A DNA stretch of 64,000 nucleotides from Uloborus plumipes (lineage: Eukaryota; Arthropoda; Arachnida; Araneae; Uloboridae). Below, piece after piece: positions 8,900-21,334 of this stretch; the stretch's first letter is position 1; the number at the start of each line of letters is the position of its first letter. The position numbers and the translations under genes were made by a program. The notes below the pieces were generated by a model, which saw only the letters and a list, made by a program, of their open reading frames with translations, searched no databases and was not told where the DNA came from. The stretch is taken from positions 1 through 64,000 of the forward strand of contig JAXGGA010001702.1 in NCBI GenBank assembly GCA_038373865.1, read 5' to 3'.

Positions 8900-11800
8900 A
8901 TGACCCCCCCCCCTCTTCCTCTTGTAGTTTTGGAACAAAAGACATGCACACATGATTTATGTGTTCCGTATTTTCTATTTAATTAGAATGTTCAGCGCTC
9001 ATATAATAAGCAGGAGTACTACTTATTCTAATAAAATTCGTAAATATTTTCCTTATATTTTCCTCTCACTATGAAACTGTTTTTGTTGAAACTGAAAAGT
9101 TTTTGTCGAGTATGATTCGGTACACGAATTCTTTCGTTGCTATAAAAATCCATTTCTGCTTTCAGCCAGAAAAGTTGCATTTTACACTTGCATCGGTTTC
9201 TATAATAAATCATCGATTATATATTTCCACGTAACCGAAGCGATTCCAAGCAAGTTTCTCTATTGTATTCGACTCTTTTTTTTTTTTTTTCATTCGAGGA
9301 ACTAAAATGTCGGGAAAACTTTTTGAAACACTTCTAAGAACGGCGTAAGAATTCCGTTCTTGGTTATTAGATATTCGTCGCGGAAGATAAAAACGAAACT
9401 TTTATTTTTATGATTCAGCTTTCAAATTTCGCTCCGCAATTACTGTGCTTCCAGCCAAACAAAAGCAACTTTTTTACCCTCTTTAAGTATTTTCCTTACG
9501 ACATTTTTTTTTCTCCTGTTCCTCATACTTTGTTTGTTTTAGGAAGGAACTATAAAAACGAAACATTCAATTTATGCGCTTGTCTTGCGACACCTGGGGC
9601 AAATGCGAGGCTAGGGGAAAAAATGAGAGTTTTGCGCCCTCCCTGTGTCTCCCATACTCTCCCGCCTAAAGGCCAGTGGAGTGGCAAAAATGGCGAGCAA
9701 GATTCGACGACATGTTTGAATCAAAATTAAACCCACAATGAATTTGATGAAAATTAACTGATGCAATTTCTTTCCGTTTTTTTGTGTGTGTGTTTCCAGT
9801 TAGTTTGGGGGGAATTCCCTTTTTACAGGAGAGATGTCATCACTGACGGATTCTTATTAGAAAATAAAATTCAGTTTATATTAATTATAGTCAGTTTTAA
9901 TTTAAAAAGCAGCCATTTTTGTTGAAAAACGACAAAAGAGGTTTCAAAACCTGTTTACATTATTTTTTACTATTACTATTCAATGCCCCGGTTAGCGCCA
10001 TCTGCCTACCTCTTACTGGGGGCCCTTGATTAAAACACAATTATCAAAATGTAGCAGGAAAAATTTGTATGATGGTTACATTGATGTTGTCATAATTAAA
10101 TATGAAACTGCAAAGATGCGTGAACTGTGAGCAAGATTGTGCGTAAATAATGAACAAAATTGTGCATGAAGGTCGTGAAAATTCGTGCGTGAACGATGGG
10201 GAAAGTTCAGTTGTAAAGGGGTTGCGCAATCACTCACCACTTCTCTTTTCCATCATAAGCGTTTTTTATAAAGAAGATGCACTACTATACCTGAAATAAA
10301 TCTTAATCTATAATTGATGATTAGTTTGTGCTTATAAGTTAATTGCTTATTTTGTCAAATCTTTATGCAAAGAATTGTTTTCATGCATGAGTTCTGTGAC
10401 ATAACGAACACAGCATTCTTGACCATCTGTTTATTAATCAATTCGATTTACTCTTTATTAAGGGTATCATTTACATAAAATTTGAAATGGCACACAACAT
10501 TTTACCATGTTCAATTTGAATGTACTGAAAACATACATTCGAATGAAAAAAAAAATTCCTATTATTTTCAGTGTTAGATAACTTCCTTTTTCTTATTAGT
10601 CTGCCGAAAATCGTTCGAGATATAGGATAATCTAAAGAGACGCTTCTACCACAGCAATCTTTGTAGGTGCGCACATCGTTTACTTGAATATTAGATGAAT
10701 CATTATTTTCATTGATTTAGGCCACATATCGATTATTTTTTTGTGTTGTGACACTCGATATATATATAACTCTTCTGAAGTTTTAGCTGACCAAGGCATC
10801 CACAAATTTTATCTTTCAAAATTTCAAAATATACTCATACACTTTGAATTCATTTATTATTTTTCTTCTTTTCGAATATTCCCCGTCTGTCAAAAGCCCT
10901 GAATTTGTGATCACAGAATTGCGCGAGCTTCCCGTTTCGTAAAGATGTCTCGCCTGGCAATGAACGCTCCCTGAGTTATTGGAGTCCAAAGATGTCTGTC
11001 ATACGACCGGTGTTGCCGCAAGAGTTGCGACCGTCGCTCGCTATTTATGCACATTTAGACATCCGAACGACTCTGTTTAGCGTCATTTGTATGATAAAGT
11101 GGGATCTGGGAATGTTCTGATGATGTAATTGCGATCCATAAATAAAAGATTGCTTGTTTTCTTGTACTTTTATTACTTTTCGCTCTTTAAAAATTGGGGT
11201 TGCCACTGTGCGCTGACTTATGCAGATGTTGTCTGAGATGTACCCTGAAAATGCTGCGAAAGTTTCACAATTTGGGAACTTTTTTAAGCTGTCACGTGTG
11301 CAGTTTTTATTTGATCTGTTAGCTTTCTAGAAATGTCAAAATTATGCGTTTTTGAATGTGTATTCATAGCTCGCAAAAAGAAAAACAAAATCCTTATAGA
11401 TATTTTTTTGAAATGCGCACTCATTCTTTTTCTTCTCAATAAGTTTTTTGATGTGCATGTCATACGTGATCAATTTGGGTACATTACTGATATAGATTTA
11501 ACACGTAGAAAGTAAGGCCGGTAAAGCTGTGTCCGGACCGTAACAAAATATGAACATGTTCAGATGAAGATCCCACTTAATTTTTGTTACCGTGCATTTG
11601 GAGGTAAACATTAAAAAAATGAGATTTATAACCAGTGGTCGACAAACTGAAAATTTTTTAATAAACTCTGGTAAACTCAAAAGCTAAAGTAGTTATTTTC
11701 AAGGGGGAGAGAATTATCATTTCTTAGCAAAATTTGTCTTTTTAAAGAGTTAAGAATTCATTCGCACATGTTCCTTTTATTTTTTAATTTTATCTTCAAA

Positions 11801-12650
11801 ATATCTATACATTGGAGGAAAATAAAATTGTTTATAAGGACTGTAAATAAATTAAAATATCACCTATAAAAATTTCGAAAATAAGGTGTTTTAAAGATGC
11901 TTTCAATGGTTGCAATTAAAAATGCAATTCCCGAAGAAAAATAATTCGAAGAAAAAAAAAACAGAAAACAATTATTTAAAGAACTTTTCTTTAATCCAAA
12001 GCACTAAAAAAATTTAAATAATTGTATTTTAATTTTAATTCATAAACATTCCTAAAAAAAATGCCAAAACGCAGATACGGAGAATCATTAAAAATTACGG
12101 AAATGTTGATTTTGGTTAAACGGTTTTTTTTTTCTTTTTTCTTGTTCTGGTGGGGATTTGCTTTACGTTGATACTAGGTTAGCGGCTACATTTAATTAAA
12201 TGTTGCAATAAAAATGGTAGAATTTTTTGTTTTTATGTTTAAACAGAGACATTTTACTATTAATATTTTTTCTGTTTTTGCGTACCTTCTATACTTATAT
12301 TTTCATCATTTCATGTATGAAATAATTCAACTATCCCAGTCTAAAACTTTCCTAAACCTCAACAAATATAAAACAGAACCAAAATCTTTGGAAACTTAGT
12401 TTCTGCACAGTGAGCTTAATTTTTACTCTTGTATTTAAAAAACATATCCTTGACTGTTTTACTTGACATTTTGTATTCAAACAAAAAATATAATATTCAA
12501 ATGTTCTAAGAAATTCAGTTGCTTTGTTTTTCGCTTTTCAAGATGCTAAAATTTTATGTGAAATTGCTTGTGGAGGCGTTAAAAACATCACTTCATTCCC
12601 TTCATTTGGTTTCCGCATCTATTTAGTAGTAGCTACTGTCTGATTTTCTT
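8900..12650. other. AT-rich non-coding region
   Basis: No gene or bounded mobile element is recognised. The patch at about 10880-11110 is of higher complexity (GTTGCCGCAAGAGTTGCGAC and neighbouring sequence) and could be a regulatory element. 9580-9730 has a 106-codon plus-strand frame with no recognisable domain. The phrase TTAGCGCCATCTGCC near 9992 resembles TAGCGCCATCTATTGAC near 55171, perhaps from a shared old repeat. Confidence 0.3.
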
Positions 12651-12964
12651 AGGTAAAACCTTCCGCGCATTTGCGCATGCGTCAGGTCTTCTCTAATCCT
12701 ACCAAAATAGGGGTGATAGGTAAGATAACAATAAGGGGAAGCATAATAATAAGCATTTTGAGCAGTATCAAACAACCTTGAACGATGCTAATTTCAAATA
12801 CTTAGTTTAGTTGAATGTGTCCAAAGCATAGCAAATGCAAGTTTTAAATTGAGAAGTTCGGAAAATTAATTTTTATTCTGAAAGTTCCCACTCGCAACCC
12901 ATCACCCCTTTTTTAAGTGGAATGGTTCGTGAGTGCTAGGCGCGGCTTTCGCGGACGGACACTA
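12651..12964 (+). repeat. Dispersed repeat of about 310 bp (family D), copy 1
   Basis: It matches the reverse complement of 29583-29871 over nearly its whole length, roughly four bases in five by eye. Shared landmarks are GCATGCGTCAGGTCTTCTCT, AAGATAACAATAAGGGGAAG and CCCATCACC. A shorter, more diverged copy is at 41284-41472. The two ends show only weak, degenerate inverted similarity (CCTTCCGCGC versus CCGTCCGCGA), so it may be an old terminal-inverted-repeat element. No tRNA-like promoter was seen. Confidence 0.7.
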
Positions 12965-12989
12965 TATATCTATGCAATACATCATCAAC

Positions 12990-13165
12990 TAGGCTATTTC
13001 GATCCATGGACAGCTGTTTCGAGCTTATTATGCTCTCATCAGCATGGAATACGAAAGTAGTCGAGTTGGAGGCAAAAATCCTCTTATAAAGCAAAGAGAG
13101 CCTAAAAAAAAAAAAAAAAAACTGGTAGCTAATGTGAAATTAGAATACCATGTTTCTGCCTTGGC
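12990..13165 (-). repeat. Unclassified dispersed repeat (family B), copy 2
   Basis: On the minus strand this repeats the landmarks of the copy at 842-1025: TTCTAATTTCACATTAGCTA, GAGGATTTTTGCCTCCA, TATTCCATGCTGATGAG and TGTCCATGGATC. It carries an internal A run of 18 where the other copies have unique bases. It lies directly after family D copy 1. Confidence 0.65.
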
Positions 13166-13200
13166 CCTTGCTTAGGGGCGGTTAATTGCTGCTTTAATAT

Positions 13201-13826
13201 TGTTACAAATGTTGTAAATAGTTGTTTTTCCTGCCTTGCACCATTGTCACTAGTTTTGGTTTTATCTGGCGACATGTTGCAAAAGTATCTGAAGATATCA
13301 CTTTTATCACTTGTATACCGGCCTTGTAACGTTTTGTAGTTTTTACACTTGCCCTACATTTAATAAGCATGAAGACTTTTTCGCGCTGAGTTGTAATACC
13401 ATGGGGTTTTCTTTTTATCACTAGAATTTTTTTTTGAATGGATTATTTAAGTTTGTGAATGAATCGAAAACTCCGGATTTTGCTAGAATGTTGTAAAAAT
13501 TTCCTTCCGAGTATAAATAGCTGTCCAACTGCCTTGAACACAGTTTAGTGGTTAGTTTTCAGATTTGATTTCTGAGAGGCTCGTTTTATTCGCTAGGGCG
13601 AACGTTTGTTTTGCTTTAGTAATCTCTTAATTACTGTTCACGTTAGATACGTGGTGCTGAGTTACTGTTGAGAGTACAGTGTACTGTTTGCTACCTAATT
13701 GCTGGATGTGTAGCAATTGTTTCCTGCTCCTATTGTAAATAAGTGTACTTGTAAATAAATTTAGTTACTTCCTCAAGATTGGAATGCTCATTTAAAGAAA
13801 GTTGAAGGTGCTACGGACTCGTTACA
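13201..13826 (+). mobile_element. Solo LTR of an LTR retrotransposon
   Basis: The segment begins TGTTACAAATG and ends CTCGTTACA, giving the TG...CA ends of an LTR. Inside, in order, are a TATA-like GTATAAATAG (about 13512), a G+T-rich stretch that could be the transcript start and R region, and AATAAA-type signals near 13738-13760. The flanks are ATAT and ATAC, a possible 4-bp duplication with one mismatch. No gag or pol frame and no second LTR are present, so this looks like a recombination-derived solo LTR, probably Gypsy/Ty3-like by style. Orientation is inferred from the TATA and polyadenylation signals. Confidence 0.6.
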
Positions 13827-13989
13827 ATACATATCTACTTTGGCGAATGGAAAAAAAAAACACAGTGGAGCTGTTAAAATGTCTCGCCAAAAAACGATAA
13901 TTGCCAATTTTGTTAACCCACACAAATGTGTTACATTATAGGGGTAAGTAATGCGTCTGTTTGTACAACTCATGTTATCGCGTGATCAG

Positions 13990-14360
13990 AAGCTCTTCAC
14001 CAAGGGTGCCATTTCCCATTTGCATGTGGAAACCCTTTGATTCTTTTCTTTCCATAAAAAGAGCAGCAAAACACGAAGAAAGAATATGATAAACACTAAT
14101 TTCTCGCGGCACATCTATGGCTGGATGAGGAATTTTTTTTTGCTTCTAGCAGATGATTGTAAAAGAAAAATAAATCTAATGGAAAAGACATAAAAAGAAG
14201 CGGTAATTGGAGGGCAATTAACGACCACGCACCTGGCGTTGGACATAAATGGGACACAGATTACGATTGAAGAACATGGTTTGATTGAATTACGGGCCGC
14301 GTGTGCATTAAACTACCACTTCTTGGGACTGTTGAGGAAGAGTTGATAAAAGAGCAGCGT
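13990..14360. other. Candidate conserved non-coding element (weak)
   Basis: A patch of higher complexity with GGTAATTGGAGGGCAATTAA (14201-14220), TGATTGAATTACGGG and further AATTA-type sites. It contains no open frame of note. Called only from contrast with surrounding AT-rich DNA. Confidence 0.3.
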
Positions 14361-16020
14361 GAAAAAAGGAAGAATGTACTGCCACTTTTAAATATTTTTG
14401 TCTTACCGTGCGTAAAACTTCTGCCATAAATTCTCGAAGCTTTTATCCACTGCCAAGATAAAAATGAGAAATAATGGATTTGTCATTTAAAACGCAAATG
14501 ATAATAAAACGACATTGCATTCGTCTCTTTAGGCTGAATGTTTTCGGTCAGTTTGAAGTTCTGATTATTATTTAGATTCCTTCAGCTTATTTGTCAGGTT
14601 ATAATGCTTCTTTTCCATTTATTGTTAAAAAAATTAAAATTGAATGAAATTCATGCATTTTTATTTCGGAATAAATAGAGCTTGACAAAGTAGTGTTTTG
14701 CGATCAGATGATGTACACAAAATATCTCAATTGTGATCGAAATTTATGCCCTATGCCGCTTTTGCGAAAAATGCATCATTGCACCATCGTAACTACTTTT
14801 TTTTCTGATTTTAACAGAAAACTTCAAATATATTTTTAACCCTTTTACTCTTTAACTGTGGATAAAATTTTTCTCTACATTAAACGCATTAAAATAATTG
14901 GCGGAGAAAAAAGAAAGAACGAAAAATCCATTTGTAACGCAATTTTGGCTTTTCGATACAAATCAATTAAATGAGCAAAATTACTTTAGAGTTCAGCACA
15001 TAACTTTGAAAAAAAAAAAAAAACAATTTTGCTAATTTTTTATGGAAGATAAAACGGAAAACTAATAATACGAGTTAAAAGTCCTGAAAGAAAACTAGCA
15101 TACATAAATAATATTTTTAAAAAAAGAAGAAGAAAGAAACCTTGAAATAAAAAGCTGAAATACCCAAATTTGAAATCATTTTCTGGTGTAGTTAATATAT
15201 AGTTCTTTCTACGCAGCTCAGTTCATAAAAGTTTTTGCAATTCTGTGTATAAATGTCTATAAAAATAAATTAGTGTCAGATCAGTAGCAGTGAAAATCAA
15301 TTTGTCAATGTGACCGTTTGTCGGAAAGCAACTGAAACGTTCCAAATATCTAACTGATGTCAGCTAGACTTAATAAATAAATATCCTACTAATCTTCTAG
15401 TTTTCATCGAGGTTTTCAGATTCATCATTCAAAATAAGCAAAACACAAATATCATTAAACTACAAAACTGAAGTAAAATTTTAATAGCACCTTAAAGTGC
15501 GTAACTGAATTCGAATAAAGAGGTGATATGTATTAAGCTTAAATAACTTTAAGACACAAATGCTCGATAACGATTTACATTGGGCAATTTTAATCGGTAT
15601 ATCTGCTACTAATTACAATTAAACTAAAAGTAATATTTCTTCCTCAGCCAGAAATATGATTGAAGTTAATTCATGACTTTTTATCTGCCACTATTCATGC
15701 TTCCTTTCTGTTTAAATGCACACCTTAATGTATGCAATAATTAATTAAATTATTCTTAAAGGAATAAAATATCTCAATATTAAAGCCAGAGGCAATGCAA
15801 AGGAATTGGGTTTCAAAACAAAATAAAAGAAAGAATATATTTCACTAACTCAAGTTTCTTCCTTTTTCCCTCTTCTTTAAGCTTTTTTTTTAACCAGTAA
15901 AAAAAAAAAAAAAAAAAAAGAAAGTGATATATATTTTTCCTATATTGAAAGTTTTCAGTTTTAATGTGCGGCTTAATTGAATAATTACGTTCAAATTTAA
16001 TTAGTTATAGATATAGGATT
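14361..16020. other. AT-rich stretch, nothing recognised
   Basis: Long A and T runs (for example at 15009-15024 and 15899-15919) and no recognisable gene, repeat family or motif cluster. Confidence 0.4.
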
Positions 16021-16640
16021 ATAAATTGCTTTAATGATAACTTAATTGCGCACCTTTATTTACTCTAGTGAACAGAATATTGTCAGTTTGACTATAACGA
16101 ATGATGCCTAACAACCGACTTAAACCCCAATTTAACGCATTCCGGCGCATTAATATTAAAAAACGCCATACATTTAGGCTTAATACATTTGGTCCCTTTA
16201 AATTAGTTATCATTAACCACTCACATTTCTTGACACTTATTATAACAAGGTTAACAAATGCAGCGCTGTTGGTCCACATCAAACTGAATAATTCCGCCGC
16301 GGAAAACATTTTATTCCGGCATTATTGAATTGCATTTAATGAAGTCTCAATGATTAATTATCGCCCCGGAATAATGAGTATCGAATGTTTGTGCCGCGCT
16401 ATGGATAATGGTGTAAATCTAATGCGCTCGGTCCATCGACATGTGTGGTCCCGAATATTATTAAAAGTCCCGCAATTAAGTGGGCAGACTGAGAGGAAAT
16501 TACCCGTTTTCTTTGATGGGGCGGGACACGCGCTCGGTTTGCGAATCATGGGGTGGATTGGAGAGATGTGTAGGAACTGCGGACCCCCGGGATCCGATGC
16601 TGATTTAAATAATGTGGCAGTTGACTTGGAGGTTTTTTGC
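16021..16640. promoter_or_regulatory. Candidate conserved non-coding element, strongest in the window
   Basis: Some 600 bases almost free of homopolymer runs, with repeated homeodomain-type words: TTTAATGATAAC, AATTAGTTATCATTAACC, TGATTAATTATCG and CCCGCAATTAAG. Blocks such as TTCCGCCGCGGAAAAC and CCCCGGAATAATGAG also stand out. Overlapping frames of 60-97 codons on both strands show no domain and are explained by fewer AT-rich stops. Paired AATTA sites with unusually balanced composition are typical of developmental enhancers, but conservation was not tested. Confidence 0.45.
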
Positions 16641-17353
16641 TGATGAGGATTGGGTTAGTCTAATGGTTGGTAGAGAAAGAAAAATGCCGCCTGGGTCTGC
16701 AATTAGGGTATGTTTCGTTTTGATATTTGATAGATATCAGTCTGATGTTTGGGGATGTAATTTTTTGTTTATCTCCGAGCATACTTTTTTCTTTCTTTCT
16801 TAAACACTGAATTTGAAATGCGCAGATTTTTAATGTTGCGGTGTGCATTTTTTTTTTTTTTTTTAGAAAAATCGCTCATTAAAGCAGGTGGCCTTTGTTC
16901 GCAAATGATGAATCCCCTTTTAATGAAATGGGGAAAAAACATTAATCTCATTCATTAAACTTTTTTTTTTGCTTTTTTTTTTGTTTTATTTCATTTCGAA
17001 GTTTATTCCCTGCGGAAAACTTTTCAACATACCTTTTCTTATTATGTAGTGTAATATTTTAATAAGTTTTTTCCCTTTTTCGTAGATGTTTACCTTCAAA
17101 AATGCATTTTTTTAAACGTAGCGTAATGATGCTTTACTTATCTGGAGCTCATTAAAAGATTCATTATTTTTTTTTAGAAATGTTAATTTGATTTTGAGCG
17201 GATAAATTTTGAATACATTTGAAATAAGATTATGTTTATATAGCTGTATTACACGAGTTTGTGTCTTCAGTATTTAAAAAAAATACTCAGTTTTAAGAGC
17301 TTTGAGATTTTTTCTCTCCATAGGGTAATTAAAAAATAAATAACTAAATAAAG

Positions 17354-17389
<36 letters not shown>

Positions 17390-18004
17390 CATTGTTAGAA
17401 TATTGAGTACAAATGTTTTGCTTTTCTTTGGATTTTTCGTAATGTTGTCATTAATCTCCATTACTACCGATAGAAGCACCGGATTTATGTCATATGTATA
17501 TTTGTTCAGCAAATACCACAACGAACTTCATGTACTGCATGATTATGGAGCAGTCATGCTGCAAGAAATACTCATTTCATTTCTTCTTCTGCATAGATGG
17601 ATTCGAACAACCTGTTTCTCAAAGACATTTCAAATGTCCAAAATGGGTTTATTTCTCTTCAAGGAATAATGATATACTTGGATAAAATGGGCTTTTATCT
17701 AAATGTTTTATGAATTTTTTTTAGTTTGAAAAGTTCATGTGGAACGGATTATTATTATTATTACCCAAAATGGCATAACACAAGCCCAGGACCCTTTTTT
17801 GCTATTTCCTTTATTTAATGGAATGTATTTAAGGGCTTGTACGAGACAGAATGTGAACTGTTTGGGGAAACTAATAGGTTTAGATATTATTTTTTTTCTG
17901 ACGTTAGTTTTGTGCTGTAATTTTTAACTCTTCTCAGCTATTTAATGCATATTTTCCCCATACGTATTTGTTGGACATGAAGCATGTTGCTTTCTACCTG
18001 GGCT
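16641..18004. other. AT-rich stretch, no gene recognised
   Basis: T-rich with runs of 18-20 T (16848-16864) and a TA microsatellite at 17356-17389. Several overlapping frames of 60-90 codons are present but have no recognisable domain. Confidence 0.35.
17356..17389. repeat. (TA)n microsatellite
   Basis: An uninterrupted alternating AT tract of about 34 bases. Confidence 0.9.
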
Positions 18005-18190
18005 GCAGATTTGGAGTCGGGTTGGAGTGGGGAGTCGAACTCTTTGAAATTCTAAGAGTCCAGGTCCGCCATTATCCCTCCGAGCATAACTGTCGGGTTT
18101 GTGGAATCAGAGTCGTAGTTGACAGATTTTGGAGTAAAAAAGTCAGAGTCGGCACAAAAACTCTAGGAGTCGATAGTTTTTTTTTTCTTC
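18005..18190 (+). repeat. GAGTCG-rich dispersed repeat, copy 1
   Basis: Irregular repeats of GGAGTCG/AGAGTC words (GATTTGGAGTCGGGTTGGAG, GGGGAGTCGAACTC, CAGAGTCGTAG, GTCAGAGTCGGC, AGGAGTCGATAG) run through the block. A related block in the opposite orientation is at 56850-56960 (CAACTCCCGACTCCGACTTC). The phrase degenerates from a GGAGTC-type simple repeat, and the source element is unknown. Confidence 0.55.
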
Positions 18191-19039
18191 TGGTACTCCA
18201 CAGCACTATCCCCCACGCACACAATTTGCAATTACTCGGTGGCATCATTTTCATTCTTGAGCCCGAAGATATTTTGTCAGTCTTGATGTAAAAATACCTT
18301 GTTAATTTTTATTTATTTATTTATTTTTAAATAGAAAAGTACTTTTAACACGACTATAAAAATTTTTTTTTTACTGTATTAATGGTAGTAATATTTGTTA
18401 ATTGATTTGTTAGCAATGGGAGTGTAAAACGAACGTCTTCTTTAAGAAAACTGCTTTGTTTCCCGTTTTTCCCCTGAAAAATATGTTAGCAAGCTTTTTG
18501 TATTTTCAGCTTTGAAGCAATTGCCTTGTTGAACTTTTTCTTTTTTTTCTTTTATATAAAGGGCGCATATTAAATTTTTCTTTAGTTAACTCGTTAACCC
18601 ATTAAAAAAAAAGGAGTCTGCTAATTTTTTTTTCCGTGATGTAAAGTGCTCGAAGGTGAAAAATGTTATTCTTGCCCAATGCAATAAAGCTGATGAAGTG
18701 ATGAAGTTATTTAATGACATAATGATTAATACCAGAATTACCAGAGATAAAAATTTGTAGAAGAACTAAATAAATAAAATGATTGACGTACTAAAGCTGC
18801 CTCAGTATACGTTATTGATCATGAATTCGTGTATAAAAATTCACATCATAGCGTTTGAAGCATTTCTATTTCACATTAGTGATCAAACGTTTGTTTTTCC
18901 CTATGCAAAGTCTCCAAATTCTGTGCATGCTTTGCTTTCATGCCAGAAACTACTTATGCCATTCCTTGAGGAATAGACTTCAAATTTATCCTAAAACATG
19001 AAATATTATACTCAAAATTTAAGCAGCAAAATATGCATA
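18191..19039. other. AT-rich non-coding stretch
   Basis: Contains a TTTA microrepeat near 18307-18328 and A/T runs; no gene recognised. Confidence 0.35.
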
Positions 19040-19640
19040 AAACTTAATGCATCTCAGAAAACACTTTCGACGCGAAATTCAACTCGGACGAGCATTTTCA
19101 TTAATTTTTCCTGGAGAACTCCAAGTTCCAAGAAACTAATGAAAATTATTCATCACGTGTGCCATTTTATGTTGACGACATGTGAGACGCCACGAAACAT
19201 TTCTTCCTTCTTAACTTCATCAATTCCGGTAATTCTTTAGAAGATATTCATTACCCCCGTATCTCTTAATGAAATGCTATTTCATCGCAACATATTTTAC
19301 ATTGGTACTTCCTTGGAGTGTGACGTTAAATGCCCGAATCTCTTCATTCCAATTTCAGAAACCCGGGCACTGCGCACTCTACTACAGAGGATTATGACTT
19401 TCCCATGCAACCTCACATCAAGGGCTCCCTCTTCTCATTGCAATCTGCGTCTCCGCAATGAGTCAGAAGTGTGCCGCGCCATGATTTTCTCCAGAAATCC
19501 CCAGCGAGTTCTCGAGTTCCTGGCCCGCGATAATTAAGCCCTATGAAATATTCATACGACCCCCCACCCCCCCGTCACATCCCTTTTCCACTCTGCAGGG
19601 CGAAATCTTTGAGATCTGCTCAACCTTTGGAGCCCGGGAG
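19040..19640. promoter_or_regulatory. Candidate conserved non-coding element
   Basis: Balanced composition and few runs, with CATTAATTTTTCC, ACTAATGAAAATTATTCATC, ATCACGTGTGCC (E-box CACGTG) and CGCGATAATTAAGCCC. An 87-codon plus-strand frame (19274-19537) lies inside but has no recognised domain and no clear splice sites; a real exon here cannot be excluded. Confidence 0.4.
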
Positions 19641-20470
19641 AGATTTAATTACTTAGGGTTGAATGCTTTTGGTCTCGCCTGTCTTAGCTGTCTATCTGTC
19701 TAACCCTCCTACCTGTGTTTTATGAGGAGATCCCACTAAAACCGTCGGAAGAGTTGTGCTGGTAATTTATCTTTGACGTCAGTATGGGGATACTTGCCGC
19801 CGACGTGGGTGCTGTAGCAGACTACTTTCTCTCGAAATTTTGAATATCAGATGGAGGATTTCGACAGTTACGTATTCTTTTGCAGAGAATTGCTTTTATC
19901 TCTGTGATATTTGTCGGCGGAGGAGACTTTGCATACCTGTTGAATCGCGCTTCTGCGTTTATTAATAAATGCAAGTTTAAATGTTCCTCTTAAATGTATG
20001 TCTTTACACTAAGAGAATGTGTGTTCATCTTGGTCCAGAAGTTTCGTTTCATGTTGACATAAGGATACATAATATGGTTTAAAATAAGGAGTTCCGGGAA
20101 ACAAGGCTGTGCAAAAACTTCTTCATTTGAAGTATTATATTAAAGAATTATTTGCATCTGAATCACATATTACTTTTTTGTTCACAACTTTTTTCCTTTT
20201 CAACCCTGAAGAAGAAAAATGCCATTTTGAAGATTTGCGCGTCTTTTTTATTTCTCTCTGTTTTCTATATCTCTACTGGTATAATCCCATGTTGTCAGTT
20301 TTGAGTAGAGAATAAGGAAATTAGGATTAGCATTATGGAAATTTAAGCAGCAAAACATTTACAATTTCTAGAAAAATATATGTGACAAGATAAATAAACA
20401 ATCAAAATACTCACAACTGGTAAAAATCATTATAAATCTTTATCTCATATCCTTTTCAGATACAATTTTC
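19641..20470. other. Non-coding stretch, nothing recognised
   Basis: Mixed composition up to about 19950, then AT-rich. No gene, repeat family or motif cluster was identified. Confidence 0.3.
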
Positions 20471-20625
20471 TTTTTTTTTTTTTTTTTTTTCTGGGATAGA
20501 AGCTTTGCTCCTTATACCGGAGGTCAAAGGCTCGGTTCGATTCCCACCGTCAAACTGCATGTTATTTAATCTCTTTGTACTGTAAATCTTTTTCTGTGGT
20601 ATTTTAGGTAAATAAATAAAAAAAT
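20471..20625 (+). mobile_element. tRNA-derived SINE, 5' truncated
   Basis: GGTTCGATTCC (20534-20544) is a pol III B box. Just before it CTCC-TTATACC-GGAG can form an anticodon-type stem and 7-base loop. The 5' side, where the A box should be, is replaced by a T run of about 20. A short unrelated body leads to an AAATAAATAAAAAAA tail, as expected for a SINE 3' end. Confidence 0.6.
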
Positions 20626-20879
20626 TTAATCTCTCGAAGCCATGGCACCCAATATTGCCCTAGTGTTTAACAATGGACAAGTAAGCAACAACAATTTTTG
20701 TAAGTTTGAAGCTAAAGTAAAGTCAAAGTGCCTCAAAATACTCTGCTTTATCTTTCACGATAGGTACATAATTTTATTTATTAAATACTGTTTTTGGCGT
20801 GAAGCTTTTGTATCGAAACACATAAATTTTACTTTCACCTTTTCCCCCAAAAGTTATTTTTAGGATTCGCCTGTTACTC

Positions 20880-21334
20880 TTGAAATAACTATATTTCTGT
20901 GTTAAACTTTTTTTCTCCTGCATGAGCCCCCTTCGTTTGCTATTTCACAGAAAGCTACTGTAGAAGCTGTTCTAAAAATAGGGTTGGAAACCACAAAAAG
21001 TGCCCCGCTAATGAACACAGTTTCTTTTTTGTTGTTTTTTTTGGAAGCGGCATCTCTTCGTCTCTTCAGTAATTTTTCGGCGTAATTTTTGCCTCATTAG
21101 TGTGGATACGTAACACCGACGGTAGCCATTATGAAACGTTTAAACATCGTCACCTGGTTGCTTCTTTGTTCGTGGCAACACTGCAAGTGTGTAAGAGGGT
21201 TTTTTTTTCATAGGGTATTTTTCTGTGTGGTGAAAGGTAGCTTCATGAACGAGCTTACGTTTATTTCCGATGATCTTGCATTTACAAACTTATTTGCTCT
21301 GGAAGCATAAATACTTAGTTCTCCCCCCCTCGAG
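20880..21334. other. Non-coding stretch before the hAT insertion
   Basis: A higher-complexity patch at about 21030-21190 (GTGTGGATACGTAACACCGA and neighbours) sits in AT-rich DNA. No gene recognised. Confidence 0.3.

Noticed and set aside
8571..8903. 110-codon proline-rich plus-strand frame
   Set aside because: It is the translation of the C-rich 93-bp tandem units.
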